Part shown: piece by piece, positions 13,101-23,782 of the stretch
Layout of the letters: every line of letters begins with the position of its first letter
Numbering within the stretch: position 1 is the first letter of the stretch
From: Membranipora membranacea
Lineage: Eukaryota > Bryozoa > Gymnolaemata > Cheilostomatida > Membraniporidae
Reading direction: 5' to 3'
Assembly (NCBI GenBank): GCA_914767715.1
Contig: OU612073.1
Coordinates: forward strand, 14,880,001-14,944,000
Length of the DNA stretch: 64,000 nt
Position numbers and translations under genes: made by a program
The notes under the pieces: model-generated
Told to the model about the DNA's origin: nothing
What the model saw: only the letters and a program-made list of their open reading frames with translations
Database searches by the model: none

Positions 13101-13131
13101 GATAACGGTGTGAATTATCCATTAATTTTAG
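10121..13131. other. Intergenic stretch downstream of gene 2
   Basis: It holds the gene 2 polyadenylation signal, a small GAGTAA/TTACTC foldback at about 11047-11098 and a hexanucleotide repeat at 12128-12186. A 108-codon frame at 12281-12607 has no recognisable domain or splice support. From about 12940 it resembles 200-400 (shared GTTCACC..AAAAT..CCCATGCGT), the start of the duplicated segment that carries the pseudogene exon. Confidence 0.4.
12128..12186. repeat. TTCCAA hexanucleotide microsatellite
   Basis: About ten imperfect tandem copies of TTCCAA, interrupted once by TTTAATTTC. Confidence 0.9.
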
Positions 13132-13236
13132 GGCTGTGGTAGTATTAAACTGCATTGGTGAAGCTTCGGGCATTAAATTTGTTACAGACGAACTGCTGTA
13201 ATAAATTCATGCCTTGCAATGATGTCATCACAGCCA
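13132..13236 (+). pseudogene. Decayed copy of the left-edge gene's penultimate exon
   Basis: After ATTTTAG the sequence is aligned with the exon at 401-513. It reads A-V-V-V-L, then G-I-K-F-V-T-D, where the intact exon has A-A-V-E-L and G-V-K-F-V-T-D. It then hits TAA TAA, and the rest is out of frame, yet the donor CAGCCA|GTAAGT is kept. The flanking 200 bases upstream also match 200-400. It is a pseudogene fragment from segmental duplication. Confidence 0.6.
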
Positions 13237-15363
13237 GTAAGTCAATCTCGCCTTCTTTAAGTAAGCTCAATAGTTTTCCCTTCCCATCCAGTACCTATTC
13301 TAAGAAGTGATTTGGCAGTTTCCATGGTGGGATAATATAATACCTAAATGTTGATACTGATAAGGAAAGGTCAAATGGTTTGAGTACTGGTGATCTTGTG
13401 GTTCAGATTTAGTTCCTGGTGCTCGCAGTGATTCTCGAATCGTCCTGGATCACCAGAGCCCAGGCCCAGGCCTAATCAGTTAAAAAGCTACAAGCCCTTG
13501 GCTTGTGTAAATCCCAAAACAAATCAAGAGTTCAGCAGACTATTTTGCCGCCCTTGACTTGAAAGCAACTCATCGCTGTTCACAAGTCTATCACCTACAT
13601 ACTGCAAAGATGATCTTAGAGGGAGTGGTTCAAAAATATCTGCTGGTCATGAAACACAGCGTCATGATATGACAATTTATGATAATCCCTGGTATGGTCA
13701 GCTATGTAGGTTGATGTGTGGGGTATTTTTAGTCAGGAGCTTAATTGTGTTTAATTGAGCAGGTTGGATAACTTTACTCAGGTATTCTTGTAATGCCGTC
13801 TAGCTCTGATAACTCCTTATCTAAGGGCAATCTCCTGAAAAATTTCAACTGGCTCTACCAAAGTGAATCTGCAATAATTCCAAGATCTTAAATGTCTAAT
13901 GGAGGATGTTAAAGTTTTAAATGAGTTGTATTATCTTAATCCTCTTTGGTCTACAATCCAAACTCCCAGACAGATTTCAAATTAACTCTTTCATTATGAA
14001 TTTAAATGTGAGCATCGCCCAGGGACTAAAGAAATTATGACCAAGAACACGACAGCTTTGGTGATGACATATATTAAATGTGGTAATATTTGTGATCATG
14101 ATCAATTAAGATCAGATTGGACAACTTTACCGTGTTACATTATAACTGAATATGTCCAGGTAGACTTATGAGAAAAGTTAAATGATGATAAAAAGCCTCA
14201 AATTGGTCATTATATCTCATCAGTTGACCTCTGAGAATGAACATTTCCGCTAAATGACCAAATCTCATTGACATAATGCTTTAAAGTTTCTTCACGTAAT
14301 TGATTTGAGGCTCTTTTAAGGATTCTGATTTGATCTAATGAGATGTGTTATTAACTTTTTTCTGCTCAGCATGTCTAACTTCTTTGTTAATAGAGCAATT
14401 AAAATGACCGCTGTGTGATTTGTGACATTTAGGAGTAGATCCCTTCTTCTCAAGAGTGATGTAACAAAGCTTGTCTTATCCATTGTTGGACAGAACTCCA
14501 ACTCTGATTGGTGATGCCATTTTTTCAATTAACTAACTGTCTGGAGTTTCATCACTTCTCAGTAAATGACTCTTTGTTGAGCACATTCTCATTTCGATTT
14601 AACTCTATGATCTCTGAATACACAAACTAGTCATGACACATCAGCGATATGTGTGACTTTTTATCCTTCCTTGCGTCCATGTTAAGCTGATTACCTTGTT
14701 TGGATTATATTCCATAAGTCGCTTTGTTGTTTTGTTTGCAAAATAACTGCAAGTATTGCGTCAAGTGATGAATTATTTCTGAATTGTTCTCGACGTGATT
14801 TCTTATAAGCGGATTAGCCGAATTCTGAATTCTATTTCAACAAGATCTTCATCTTGCATCCTGTTACCGACGTCATCAATCGTCAACTACGCAACTGCTG
14901 CACCATTTCAAATATTTACTCACCAGTGTACAGATTTCAAATTAAGTGACCAAGATTCCTCAGAGCAAAAAGCTGATATGGGTAAACAATGCCCATTTTA
15001 CCACATGACACATTTTTTGAACAGATTGTATGCAACTTTTTAATTTGTTGTCAGAGTGCAGTTTATCTTTGTCCAGTTTTCTATGTTATCAATCATCATT
15101 GATGGATGGATAAAAGGAATAGGAAATAAACAAACTTCAAAACTTCAATCTTTTAGTAGTAGTGAAATATCTCTCAGCATTGTGAGTATTTTGCACGACA
15201 CTATTTGGTGCTTAAAACAATCCCATCTATAACCCATGCAATCCGCTAACCGTTCAATGTGTCCATTTTCATGTCTTCATTAGATTGTTGAGCTGTTCTC
15301 ACAAATGATAAACTGATGGTTGTAATTTGCTTATGAACCAGCTTGCCTAGCTGGTGGTCACAG
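13237..15363. other. Intergenic stretch, no gene seen
   Basis: Unstructured AT-rich sequence. Short open frames (for example 14795-15043) carry no recognisable motif. A signal-peptide exon for the candidate gene at 15364 should lie here, but none with a suitable donor was found. Confidence 0.3.
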
Positions 15364-16897
15364 GGAACTGTATCCGATAGCCATGTATACAATCATGATC
15401 ATTTTTGCCCAGGCCAACTTGAAATTATGTTAATAAGGTACGGTTGTGGTATGTGTACAGATAGAGATTTTCCACACAAAAAAAGTATTCTGGTTCAATG
15501 GATCGGTGAGGTATGTTCAACATACTGATGTATCATGTTATTGTCGGGTTACCATTACCATTGTAGTAAAAATTATCTTGCAGCAGTGATTAAGAACTTA
15601 ATCTGTCTGTGTCGTTGAACACAGTTAGTCAGAGACAAGCCCCTATCTTTGGCACTGTTGGGAGGATTATTCCAATCTACTGAGGGAACCAGGATGTCCA
15701 ATGGTGTGATCAAATCTTTGTAGAATTCATCCAATATAAATATAAATATATATAAATAATAATACGTATACGCTAATCCGGAAGTTCCTAATTTAAAGAC
15801 ATCTGTCTTAAAAGACCTGCAATCCAAGACAAATATAGAACCTGCATTGTCACAAAATGACCATAACAATGTTTTTTTGGCATTGAATGTCAAAAATAAA
15901 CGTAGCAATTAAGTGGTTTTTGCGTGTCATCAACTTTACATGAATCCAGGGGTCCTTTCATAATTGACTTTAATAGGTTGAATATTAATCAGACTTGAGC
16001 AGGCTAATGAAGGCTTTCCTGTGGTTCCAGAACTTCCGTGCTCCATTATTGGCTATTATTTATAGAGCTAAACTCATAACTAAATCTGGCCTTAATTTTG
16101 GCAAAGTGAAAGTATAAATGTAGGCAAGGCACCCACAAGTGCCAACATGTAGGTTTTACGAAGCTAGCGGAACTTTGAGTTCGCATCACAAATTGGCTTG
16201 AGTCCGATACTCTGCCTGTCTTTATAATATTAGACAGCTGCATGAAGATTTGAAGTGCCAAAAAAGAATATGGCAATAGAATTATACAGGTGCGTAGGGG
16301 TGATATAGGTTTTTTTGCCTGCAATGTCACATCACAACCTCTTTTGCGTTTTCTGTTTTGGAGCCTTTTCGGTCTTTGAGATAAGGCTAGTTTGAGGTTA
16401 CGGATACTGCATCTAACATGCACAAACACACAGGCCAGGGCCAAAATCTGACAAGACCAATCACTTATTTTTGACACAGGGATGCGGTATAAGGAAATCT
16501 GAAAGTTCGCTCTGTCACATAACTTTTCTAATCTTTCCCCTCTGATCATCCATGAAAGTCTTCTTGTGCCTCCCTTCCCACACTAGGAAGGAAGTGAACG
16601 AATGATTCCTTCATAAGTTTTTTTTATGTGTAGGTGTGCCAATTTCTGGGTGTTCTCGATGCAGTTTGTATTTGTTGGCTGTTGTTCTAAGACCAGGATA
16701 TGAAAAGTGGGTGGTAAGTTTTGACAAACCAGTCATCCCTATACGTTGGTGGAAAATTATTTATTACATGAAATTAAGCAATTGAAGATTTGACTCATAA
16801 TTTCAATGAATTTCATGTTTGTTTATAGTTAATGCCTCAGGCAAATGCGTGCAACCCTGGTTCTGCATGGAGTGGATATAGTGATTGTAAAGATTAA
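15364..16897 (+). CDS. Candidate small Cys-rich protein gene, unrecognised (5' end missing)
   Basis: Three putative exons, 15364-15505, 16634-16713 and 16829-16897, join in frame (phases 1 and 0) into 96 residues ending in TAA. The acceptors are GGTCACAG, ATGTGTAG and GTTTATAG, and the donors ATCG|GTGAGG and GGTG|GTAAGT. Seven cysteines occur, including the pairs G-C-G-M-C and G-C-S-R-C, followed by L-Y-L-L-A-V-V-L and a C-terminal S-D-C-K-D. Another possible first acceptor is TTTTTGCCCAG at about 15412. No signal peptide was found. The reading is continuous and protein-like, but I chose each phase to fit, so chance remains possible. It does not resemble the other Cys-domain genes. Confidence 0.38.
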
Positions 16898-19655
16898 ATT
16901 CCTTAAAGGCTTTCTGAGAACTAAATTGAGCACAAAATTAAGTGATTTCAGAGTTTTTTTGTAGTCCTGTCTGCTTATGAATCAGTTAGCTTGCTTAACC
17001 CTGACATTCATAAGAATATCGAGTCATAACGCCGCACACCCCGTTGCCACAGACACTTTGCGCAATCCACGCCTACCTCTTCAGGCCTGTGGTTTCCTGT
17101 TGGAAATCCCACATGTTAAATCAGTGGTGCATGAATGACGCAGTATCTCCTTCTAATCGCCTTTCTATCACCAAACAAGTGACAATTTACGCTAATGGAC
17201 CGGATTAAATATGAATCTCTGTTCCGATAGAAACATTATTCACTGAGCCTGTGTCTTGAGACCAAGCCGCATAGCTACCAGCTCTCCAGTCGCTCTCCTT
17301 TTATTGTTAAATATCTACTCGCTGTATCATCAACTGTTTTCAAAGACGAGTTAAGCTGTGCAGGACTGAGGTGCAGAGAACTTGGAAAAACCTAAATCTG
17401 CATCTATCGCGTAGTTTTATAACACCAAATAGTGATCATCAACCGTCACTGAGACTCATAGGGGAACTCACTGCAGGACATTCACATGGAGTACTGCAGC
17501 ATTTGGTTGTGACGACTAAAGTGGAGATTGCTTTCAGACGCTGAGTATTGTACTTAGTCTGGACCTCTTTACTGAGGACTACACAGTTATTCTAACAGGT
17601 AAATATTAATCTCCCTACCACAAAAAGTTTCAGGTGGATGTTAAACTGGCACTTGCGACACAAACATTGATTATTGGATCAGCTTAGCATCCAGTTCAGC
17701 CATTGTATTCATCATCAATCCATCTATAACAATCATTTGCCTGTCTTTCAACTTTGACCATGGCTTTGCCGTTGCTGCGGTGTTAGACTGGCACAACGAA
17801 GGCACAATGAACAAGGGGCTAGGACAATGGGTGACTTCTATGTTATATTTACTAGTTCTGAACCACAGCTAATACTTTGATTCTCAGACACAAGGTCGGG
17901 TAAGACCGGTCTTACCTATGTTTTGTGTTCCGCCAAGACCTCAAAACACACATCGAGATAATTGACAGCCTCTCACCCGATTTTATTTTCTGCATTAGCA
18001 TGACTATGACTTTTTTCATCCTGCAAAACAACAAGTCCACTGCAAACCATGAACAGACCTGTCTAGGATTTTGTAACAAAAGTATCTTCATCCAATTGAA
18101 CAGCGGTACTCTATCCACCATGCCGAGTTAAAACAGTCGGACATAATCGCTCTTAAACTTCATAGTGTTAGGGAATTTGGTCTCAGGAATCAGGCTATTT
18201 TGGTTTTTACTGCTGGCAAACTTTTGAGAACAGTGTCTTTTTTCACCCAGCTGTTTTGATATTCATTGATTCCCAATCAATTAGAGATGGAAAGGATGGG
18301 TGTGGCCCCTACCAAAAGCCTTCATTTTACGTGAAGTACTGAAGAGTTTTTGCAATTGTTTTGTATAATTTTTAATTGGCCTACCAATAATTTGGGGTTA
18401 GCGTGGCACTATTACTGTGAATTTCCTCGTCAATGACCTCATATCATGAAGCCCTATCCACACCAGATGTTTATGTCTATCATATAACTTCTAATTATTT
18501 TTCAGTGATTCAAGTTGTTGTTTGATCTTTGAATGAATCCCAATATATAAGTAGAACGAAATTAAAAAGATATTAAATAAGCATCTCAAAAAAGATCATA
18601 TGCAAACTAAACATAAAGATTTCCTGCTATGTGCTAGCATGGCCTAGCTATTAAGTTAGTGATGATGATTTCATCCTCATCTAAACTAAGATACGGCCTG
18701 ATAGTGACTCTTAATCCTGTTTAGGCTTCCAAGTACAAGGAATGCCTTGGCTCTGTTATTTAGAAGCATCTAAAGGAAAGATTTGCCAGTCATGACATGG
18801 CAGGTGCCAGCACAGAACAGCTTGGTTCTACCTTATACAGTTACCATGTGGAGGTTTTATGGAGTGGATACCAACTTTAGTTGTGATTAATCAGCTCCAT
18901 TTATCAAGAGCAATTAGGGAAACTCTTTATTATTACCTCTGGCATGGCTAATGGCAATTTTAGTCCATTTCACTCAATTAGCTAATATCTCTGACAATCT
19001 CACTAACCAGAGAGACAAGTGCTTCTTATCTGCTCACTGTTCTGCTCAATTAAATGTAGATGTCACGGTGACCCTGTCTAGGAGCATGGTTTTGCTGAGA
19101 TTAACTAACTCTTTTTTGCAGGCATAGTCGAGCCATTATTTACCCTTTTTGGCAGTTTGGTACCATAGCTTTTCTTGAAAGTTATGATACTCTAGTAAGA
19201 GACAGTTGTGTACCAACTGAAAATATGACTATGAATCATTGGTGTGCTTTGGTAATACTTGGGCCAATAAACATAGTGTTCAATACAAACTTCACAAACA
19301 GGATCGGTTGATGAATTAAAATGAGGCCAAGAGAAGCCAGGATTTGGCCCTTCTCGGCCTAACGTATGTCCACATCTACTTAAACATGAATCCATTTTGT
19401 AGAATGATATCTTATAAATATTGATAAGAATTTTATTAACCGCCTCCAGATCGATTGATGACGCCGTGTATCCCCAAAAGGACATCTCTCTCAAGAAATG
19501 TAGTTCAATACTACACTAGACATTGTTTAACTGGCGGTGCAACCTCCAATATCTTACATGATTACCACGTGGTAGCAGCGTGTTTACCACATTTTGCTCG
19601 CAGGTAATACTCATCATATGTTGAAATAAAAATGATTTCTAATCTTTGTGTTTCA
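16898..19655. other. Intergenic or 5' untranslated region of gene 3
   Basis: No coding sequence is recognised. A weak candidate for a non-coding first exon of gene 3 ends at 17598 (CTAACAG|GTAAAT), by analogy with genes 1 and 2, but no clear TATA box precedes it. Confidence 0.3.
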
Positions 19656-19678
19656 GAGCTCCCATTAACACAGAGAGG

Positions 19679-22600
19679 ATGAGGAACCTTACTGGACTTA
19701 TTCTGATATTAACTTTAGCTTTAAACTCAGCTGCTCAATCCGAAACCAACTCAACAATTCCTGAGTCACTTCAGGGTAACTACCTTCCACCTCCTAATCA
19801 AGGAGGGGGTAATACAGGACTACGTCCAACTGTCAGGACACGGGCTACAACCACAATTAGTCGTGATGGTAACCTACAAGTAACAATTACCCCATCAACT
19901 ACTTCAAGGCCAAGGTCAAACTCACCGCGAGGTAGATCAACACGTCGTCCGCCCCACTTCACTAATAATCATATAGGTACGTATGTGTAAGGACAGCATT
20001 ATTACCAAATTTGGCAGTATATGTTATGTTTTAGGAAGTTGTGATAGCTTTATACTTGTACAGAAGTAATATTAAAAGGTATTTTGGCAGAAAGACGAAC
20101 AAAAAAATGTGTATAATAATCATTTTTAGGATGGTTCATGGATTTGAGTGCGTTAAAGAGAAAAGATGCTTACGACAGACGAATGAAAAATGATGTTATT
20201 TAAACATTAAAATTCCAGACATTCTGGAATAATCGACCTTCAGGTCAGAATGAGTTTATTGTAGAATTTTAAGAACTTTGCCACCCAATTATTCAAGCTG
20301 ACAAAGTGGTTATCGACCACCTATTCTCAAGATGAGTACCAATGTCATGAATGACATATTCTGTATTGATGGTTCAGCAAAAGCAAAGATCTGGCATGTT
20401 TTGGATGGCTCGTGTTGAGTCGGGTCAGGTCAGGTTGGGTCGTATCGGTCGGGCCAGGCAGGGTCGGGAAACAATTGGTATTTACAATTGTGTGGAGAGG
20501 GAGGTAGAGGTGACTAGAACCTTTTACCACTTTGTGATCTGGACTGATATCCTTGATAATCTGTCTCTCTGAAAATTATCATGGATTATACGGAAGATAA
20601 TTACAATTTACCTCATTAAAGTCGGCTGAGTAGCCTACTAAACCTGAACATTGCCCTCTTCAAGCCGGAATAGAGCTTGTAATATGGTCAAAGAGATATA
20701 ATGTGGAAAAACTTTGCTTTTTAATCGACTCCTTTTCTAGACTTGCGTTCCCCATCTTCTTATGGTTGTCATTATAATGACCTGATCAGTACCCCTGACC
20801 ACAAGACCCACTACATACATACTGTCAACGTTTCCTCGTTTCAATGTCCTGTCGTTTGATTCACTATGCACATCGTACAGAAGATGCATCTAATAAACAT
20901 AATTCCTCCCCAGTCTACGTCTGAACATTCAGTTGATTATCGTAGCAGATTAAGTCACTAATCCTTTACTAATGGACTGTCATGATAAAAGTATTTATAT
21001 TAGCTCAAATCTGCCAAACCCTGATATTGTCATCCTGTACCAGTCACTGAACTTTTCTTATCGACAATTTTGTGTTGTTGCCATCGCTCGTTTTATACTT
21101 TTATTGGTATAGTGCATTTTAAGCACACCTGGATTATTGAAAGCCTACGTGACATCGCAGGATTGCATATAGGAACTGGCATCATTTGGTTGTAATTTAA
21201 AAATGTTTTAAAGATATGCCAAGAATTCTATTTAGCGCTGCCAAGAAATATTGTATTAAGTGAAACCTAATGAAGTCAAGGATGTTGTTTAGATTGAAAT
21301 AGAACTTTTACCGTTAATAACGTCACCAGACTTTAAAAAGAAGGTGACTTATAAAATAATTCATGTAGACAGAGGTCATGACTTTGAGATGGTTTTAAAG
21401 TGGTTAAGGTGTGTGGTGACTTTCGTTGGGAAAAAACCAGATCAGCTATTGAAAAGTATTTTTTGGCGTGTGACTTCTCTTGTTTAGCTGTTTATATTCA
21501 TATGATGTGGGTCTTGGGGTGAGAAGATGTTAAAATAAGACCCACAATAGTTTCCTAGAGTTAATCTGATTTTGGTTGACTTGTCCGGTTTAATTAATTG
21601 TTTCATCCTGTCTTTTAGCACCAAATTTTATAACTCATTCAAGTTAATCTGGTTTCTTGGTTGCTTTCAAAGCCTGATAGATGAGCTACACTACAATGTT
21701 TGAAATTGTAAATAATACTGTTGTAATTATGACAGGGCAATAAATATCCAACAACGCCAGATATTAAGCAGGCATAGTTGTGTATACCCACTGCAGAAAG
21801 TATCTCTTGGTTGACTGGTCTAAAATAGATGTCAAGACTAGCCTTAGGCCTAAGGCCTAAGGACCTATTTTGGACAAGTCAACCAAAAGATGACTCCTTT
21901 CTGCAGGAATAAGAATCCCAGTGCGGGCGGACTGAACCCCTGTGGAGTATGCAAGGATCAACTTTCTGCAAATGAATGTCTCCATAAACATCTCATACAT
22001 TTTAGATAAGCCTGTTTGCCGGGATAGAAACAAATGGAGATTCATAGCAGAGAAGTCGGTGATGCCCAAAGTATATGTTATCAGATTCCTACCAGAGATA
22101 TTCCCAGAATTATACACTTTTATAACTGGTCCTGATGGGAGTCAATCGGCTACTGGTATACCAGAAAACACACAAATCTACCGAGATAAATGCTTGTAAG
22201 TTAAATCACTCAGTTCCTTGATAAGGATTAGATGGATTCTTGTGTTAAAACTCCAGCTGGCCCTCATCAATCAGCCTAACACACTCTCATGACCATAAAC
22301 CTTAAAACAATCTGCAATGCCAGAATGAGCTATGGAGTGAGAAAGTTAGGCTTGAAGCAATGATGTCATTGTCACTATAACTGTCTTAGGAAGTTGTTGA
22401 GTTACTTTACTTTCCCACATCCCAACTACTAGACATGGCGCTTCCGATGAATAGTTTAATCCAAACTAGCCCTCCAATTCAAGTAGTGACATAGGATTAG
22501 TGGCCTTTTGCAACTGGTTAACTGGATTAGCAACAAAGCTACACTTCTGGAAAATTAACATTTTATGCCGATCACTCTTTGGTTCTTTTTTCCTTTTTGT

Positions 22601-23782
22601 AATCCTGTTATAAATTGATTAGGTTTAACCATGTGAAAGAGAACAAACATGGGAAACATTTTGTAGTTTATGTCAAAATGTTTTCTGTTACGTAGCCTGA
22701 CCTGATATGAAGGTTGATTCCGTTTTATTTTTCAGACAGCTGTGCTTGAATGAGACTGATTTTCAGTGCAGATTCTTTGCCTTCGTCCATCCTTATCTGT
22801 GTATAGAAGCTCAACACACAAACGAGTTCGAGACTAACTCAGGATTTTCGAATCCTTTCTTTGAAGTGCCAAGAGTGTGTCTACCAAGTAAGTTGACTAC
22901 TATTGTTAACTAATGACTATCTGTCCAGACCGCCAGTTACATCTAGATAACCTTCCTGCTGCTGGGGATTATGAATACAAAAGATTGGCAAATCAAGTGG
23001 ACTAGTCAGTTTTCAAACTGTATTACGGAATATTGTGTGCACACGACCAAATCGCATCCTCCCCTAACCATTGCCATGCTTTATGGCCAGATTGAACAAA
23101 CCAAGTTTCAAATGAAAGAAGGGAAGCCCCCCAGAGTTTGTCGGTAGTATGTATCAAGCTTCACTTTTATTGAAAACACTGTACTTTGTGTTAACAAAAG
23201 CAGATAATAGGATACAGCGCGTCAATGAGTTTCCCAAAATGCAATTCTCAAGAATTCTACTAGATCAGGTTGATGATAACTAGGAGTCTTACTGCTTGAT
23301 GTCCCTGAGACAACAGATAAGAGTTGCATTGGGGGAGAAACAGCATCGTAGAGCTTGTCAATAAGTTTCCCACAATGCAATTCTCAAGGATTCCAATAGA
23401 TCAGGTAGAGGCTAGCAAGAGGTATTGCTGCATGTTTTTGGGCAACAGGCCAAAGTTGCATTGTGGGAGTGTAGTCAACATGCCGTATTGTTAATGATCA
23501 AGCTATGTAGTTTTATAATAAAATTGTTATATTTTTCATTACATAGATGATGGATGTATAAGGGAAGGAGAGTATTTCGCTGACAGTTTTAGCCGATGCC
23601 ACTTTTACCAGTGTTCTCATGGAGGATCTAATACTCTGGAGGCTCGGCAGCACCAATGCCCTCCTTCTACAGTGACAAGAGAATCATTCCTAACTAGTAG
23701 AGACATGCCCCTTAAATTCACGCAGCCCTGCTCTGAGTTTGGTAGTGAATGTGTTCGGACCTTCCCTCGATTCGCTCCGTGA
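19679..23782 (+). CDS. Secreted novel Cys-domain protein fused to a chitin-binding type-2 domain, gene 3
   Basis: Four coding exons, 19679-19976, 22006-22195, 22736-22887 and 23547-23782, join with phases 1, 2 and 1 to give 291 residues. Residues 1-20 are a signal peptide (M-R-N-L-T-G then a Leu/Ile core, ending S-A-A-Q). Residues 21-99 are a Pro/Thr/Ser/Arg-rich linker, probably O-glycosylated. Residues 100-205 are the novel domain: K-P-V-C, L-Y-T-F-I-T-G-P-D-G-S-Q, K-C-L-Q-L-C, F-Q-C-R and P-Y-L-C. Residues 214-291 resemble a peritrophin-A/CBM14 chitin-binding domain, with six cysteines, G-E-Y-F-A-D, C-H-F-Y-Q-C and Q-C-P-P. The spacing is slightly off canon (x4 between C2 and C3, x23 between C4 and C5). 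The start is the first ATG after TGTTTCAG. Chitin binding is inferred from the fold. The upstream domain and its job are unknown. Confidence 0.8.
20412..20470. repeat. Degenerate GGTCA/GGGTC simple repeat
   Basis: A short GC-rich tract of imperfect GTCGGGTCAGGTCAGG-type units in AT-rich surroundings. It creates spurious open frames on both strands. Confidence 0.65.
21790..21907. repeat. Foldback (inverted-repeat) element next to gene 3 exon 2
   Basis: The left arm begins CTGCAGAAAG and continues through GGTTGACTGGTCTAAAATAG. The right arm is its imperfect reverse complement, from CTATTTTGGACAAGTCAACC to CTTTCTGCAG. The centre is the palindromic CCTTAGGCCTAAGGCCTAAGG. No clear target duplication was found. 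Confidence 0.7.

Larger units (their letters stand above)
19977..22005 (+). other. Long first intron of gene 3
   Basis: It contains a degenerate GGGTCA/GGTCG pentanucleotide-like repeat at about 20412-20470 and a foldback element at 21790-21907. No exon is seen. Confidence 0.5.

Noticed and set aside
15573-15908. 111-codon - strand frame
   Set aside because: It crosses an AT-rich tract that creates Tyr/Ile runs, has no domain, and overlaps the intron of the candidate + strand gene.
16046-16549. 167-codon open frame on the - strand, the longest single intergenic frame
   Set aside because: No recognisable motif, Cys/aromatic composition typical of read-through non-coding DNA, and no partner exons. 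It might be a worn transposon fragment, but nothing supports that directly.
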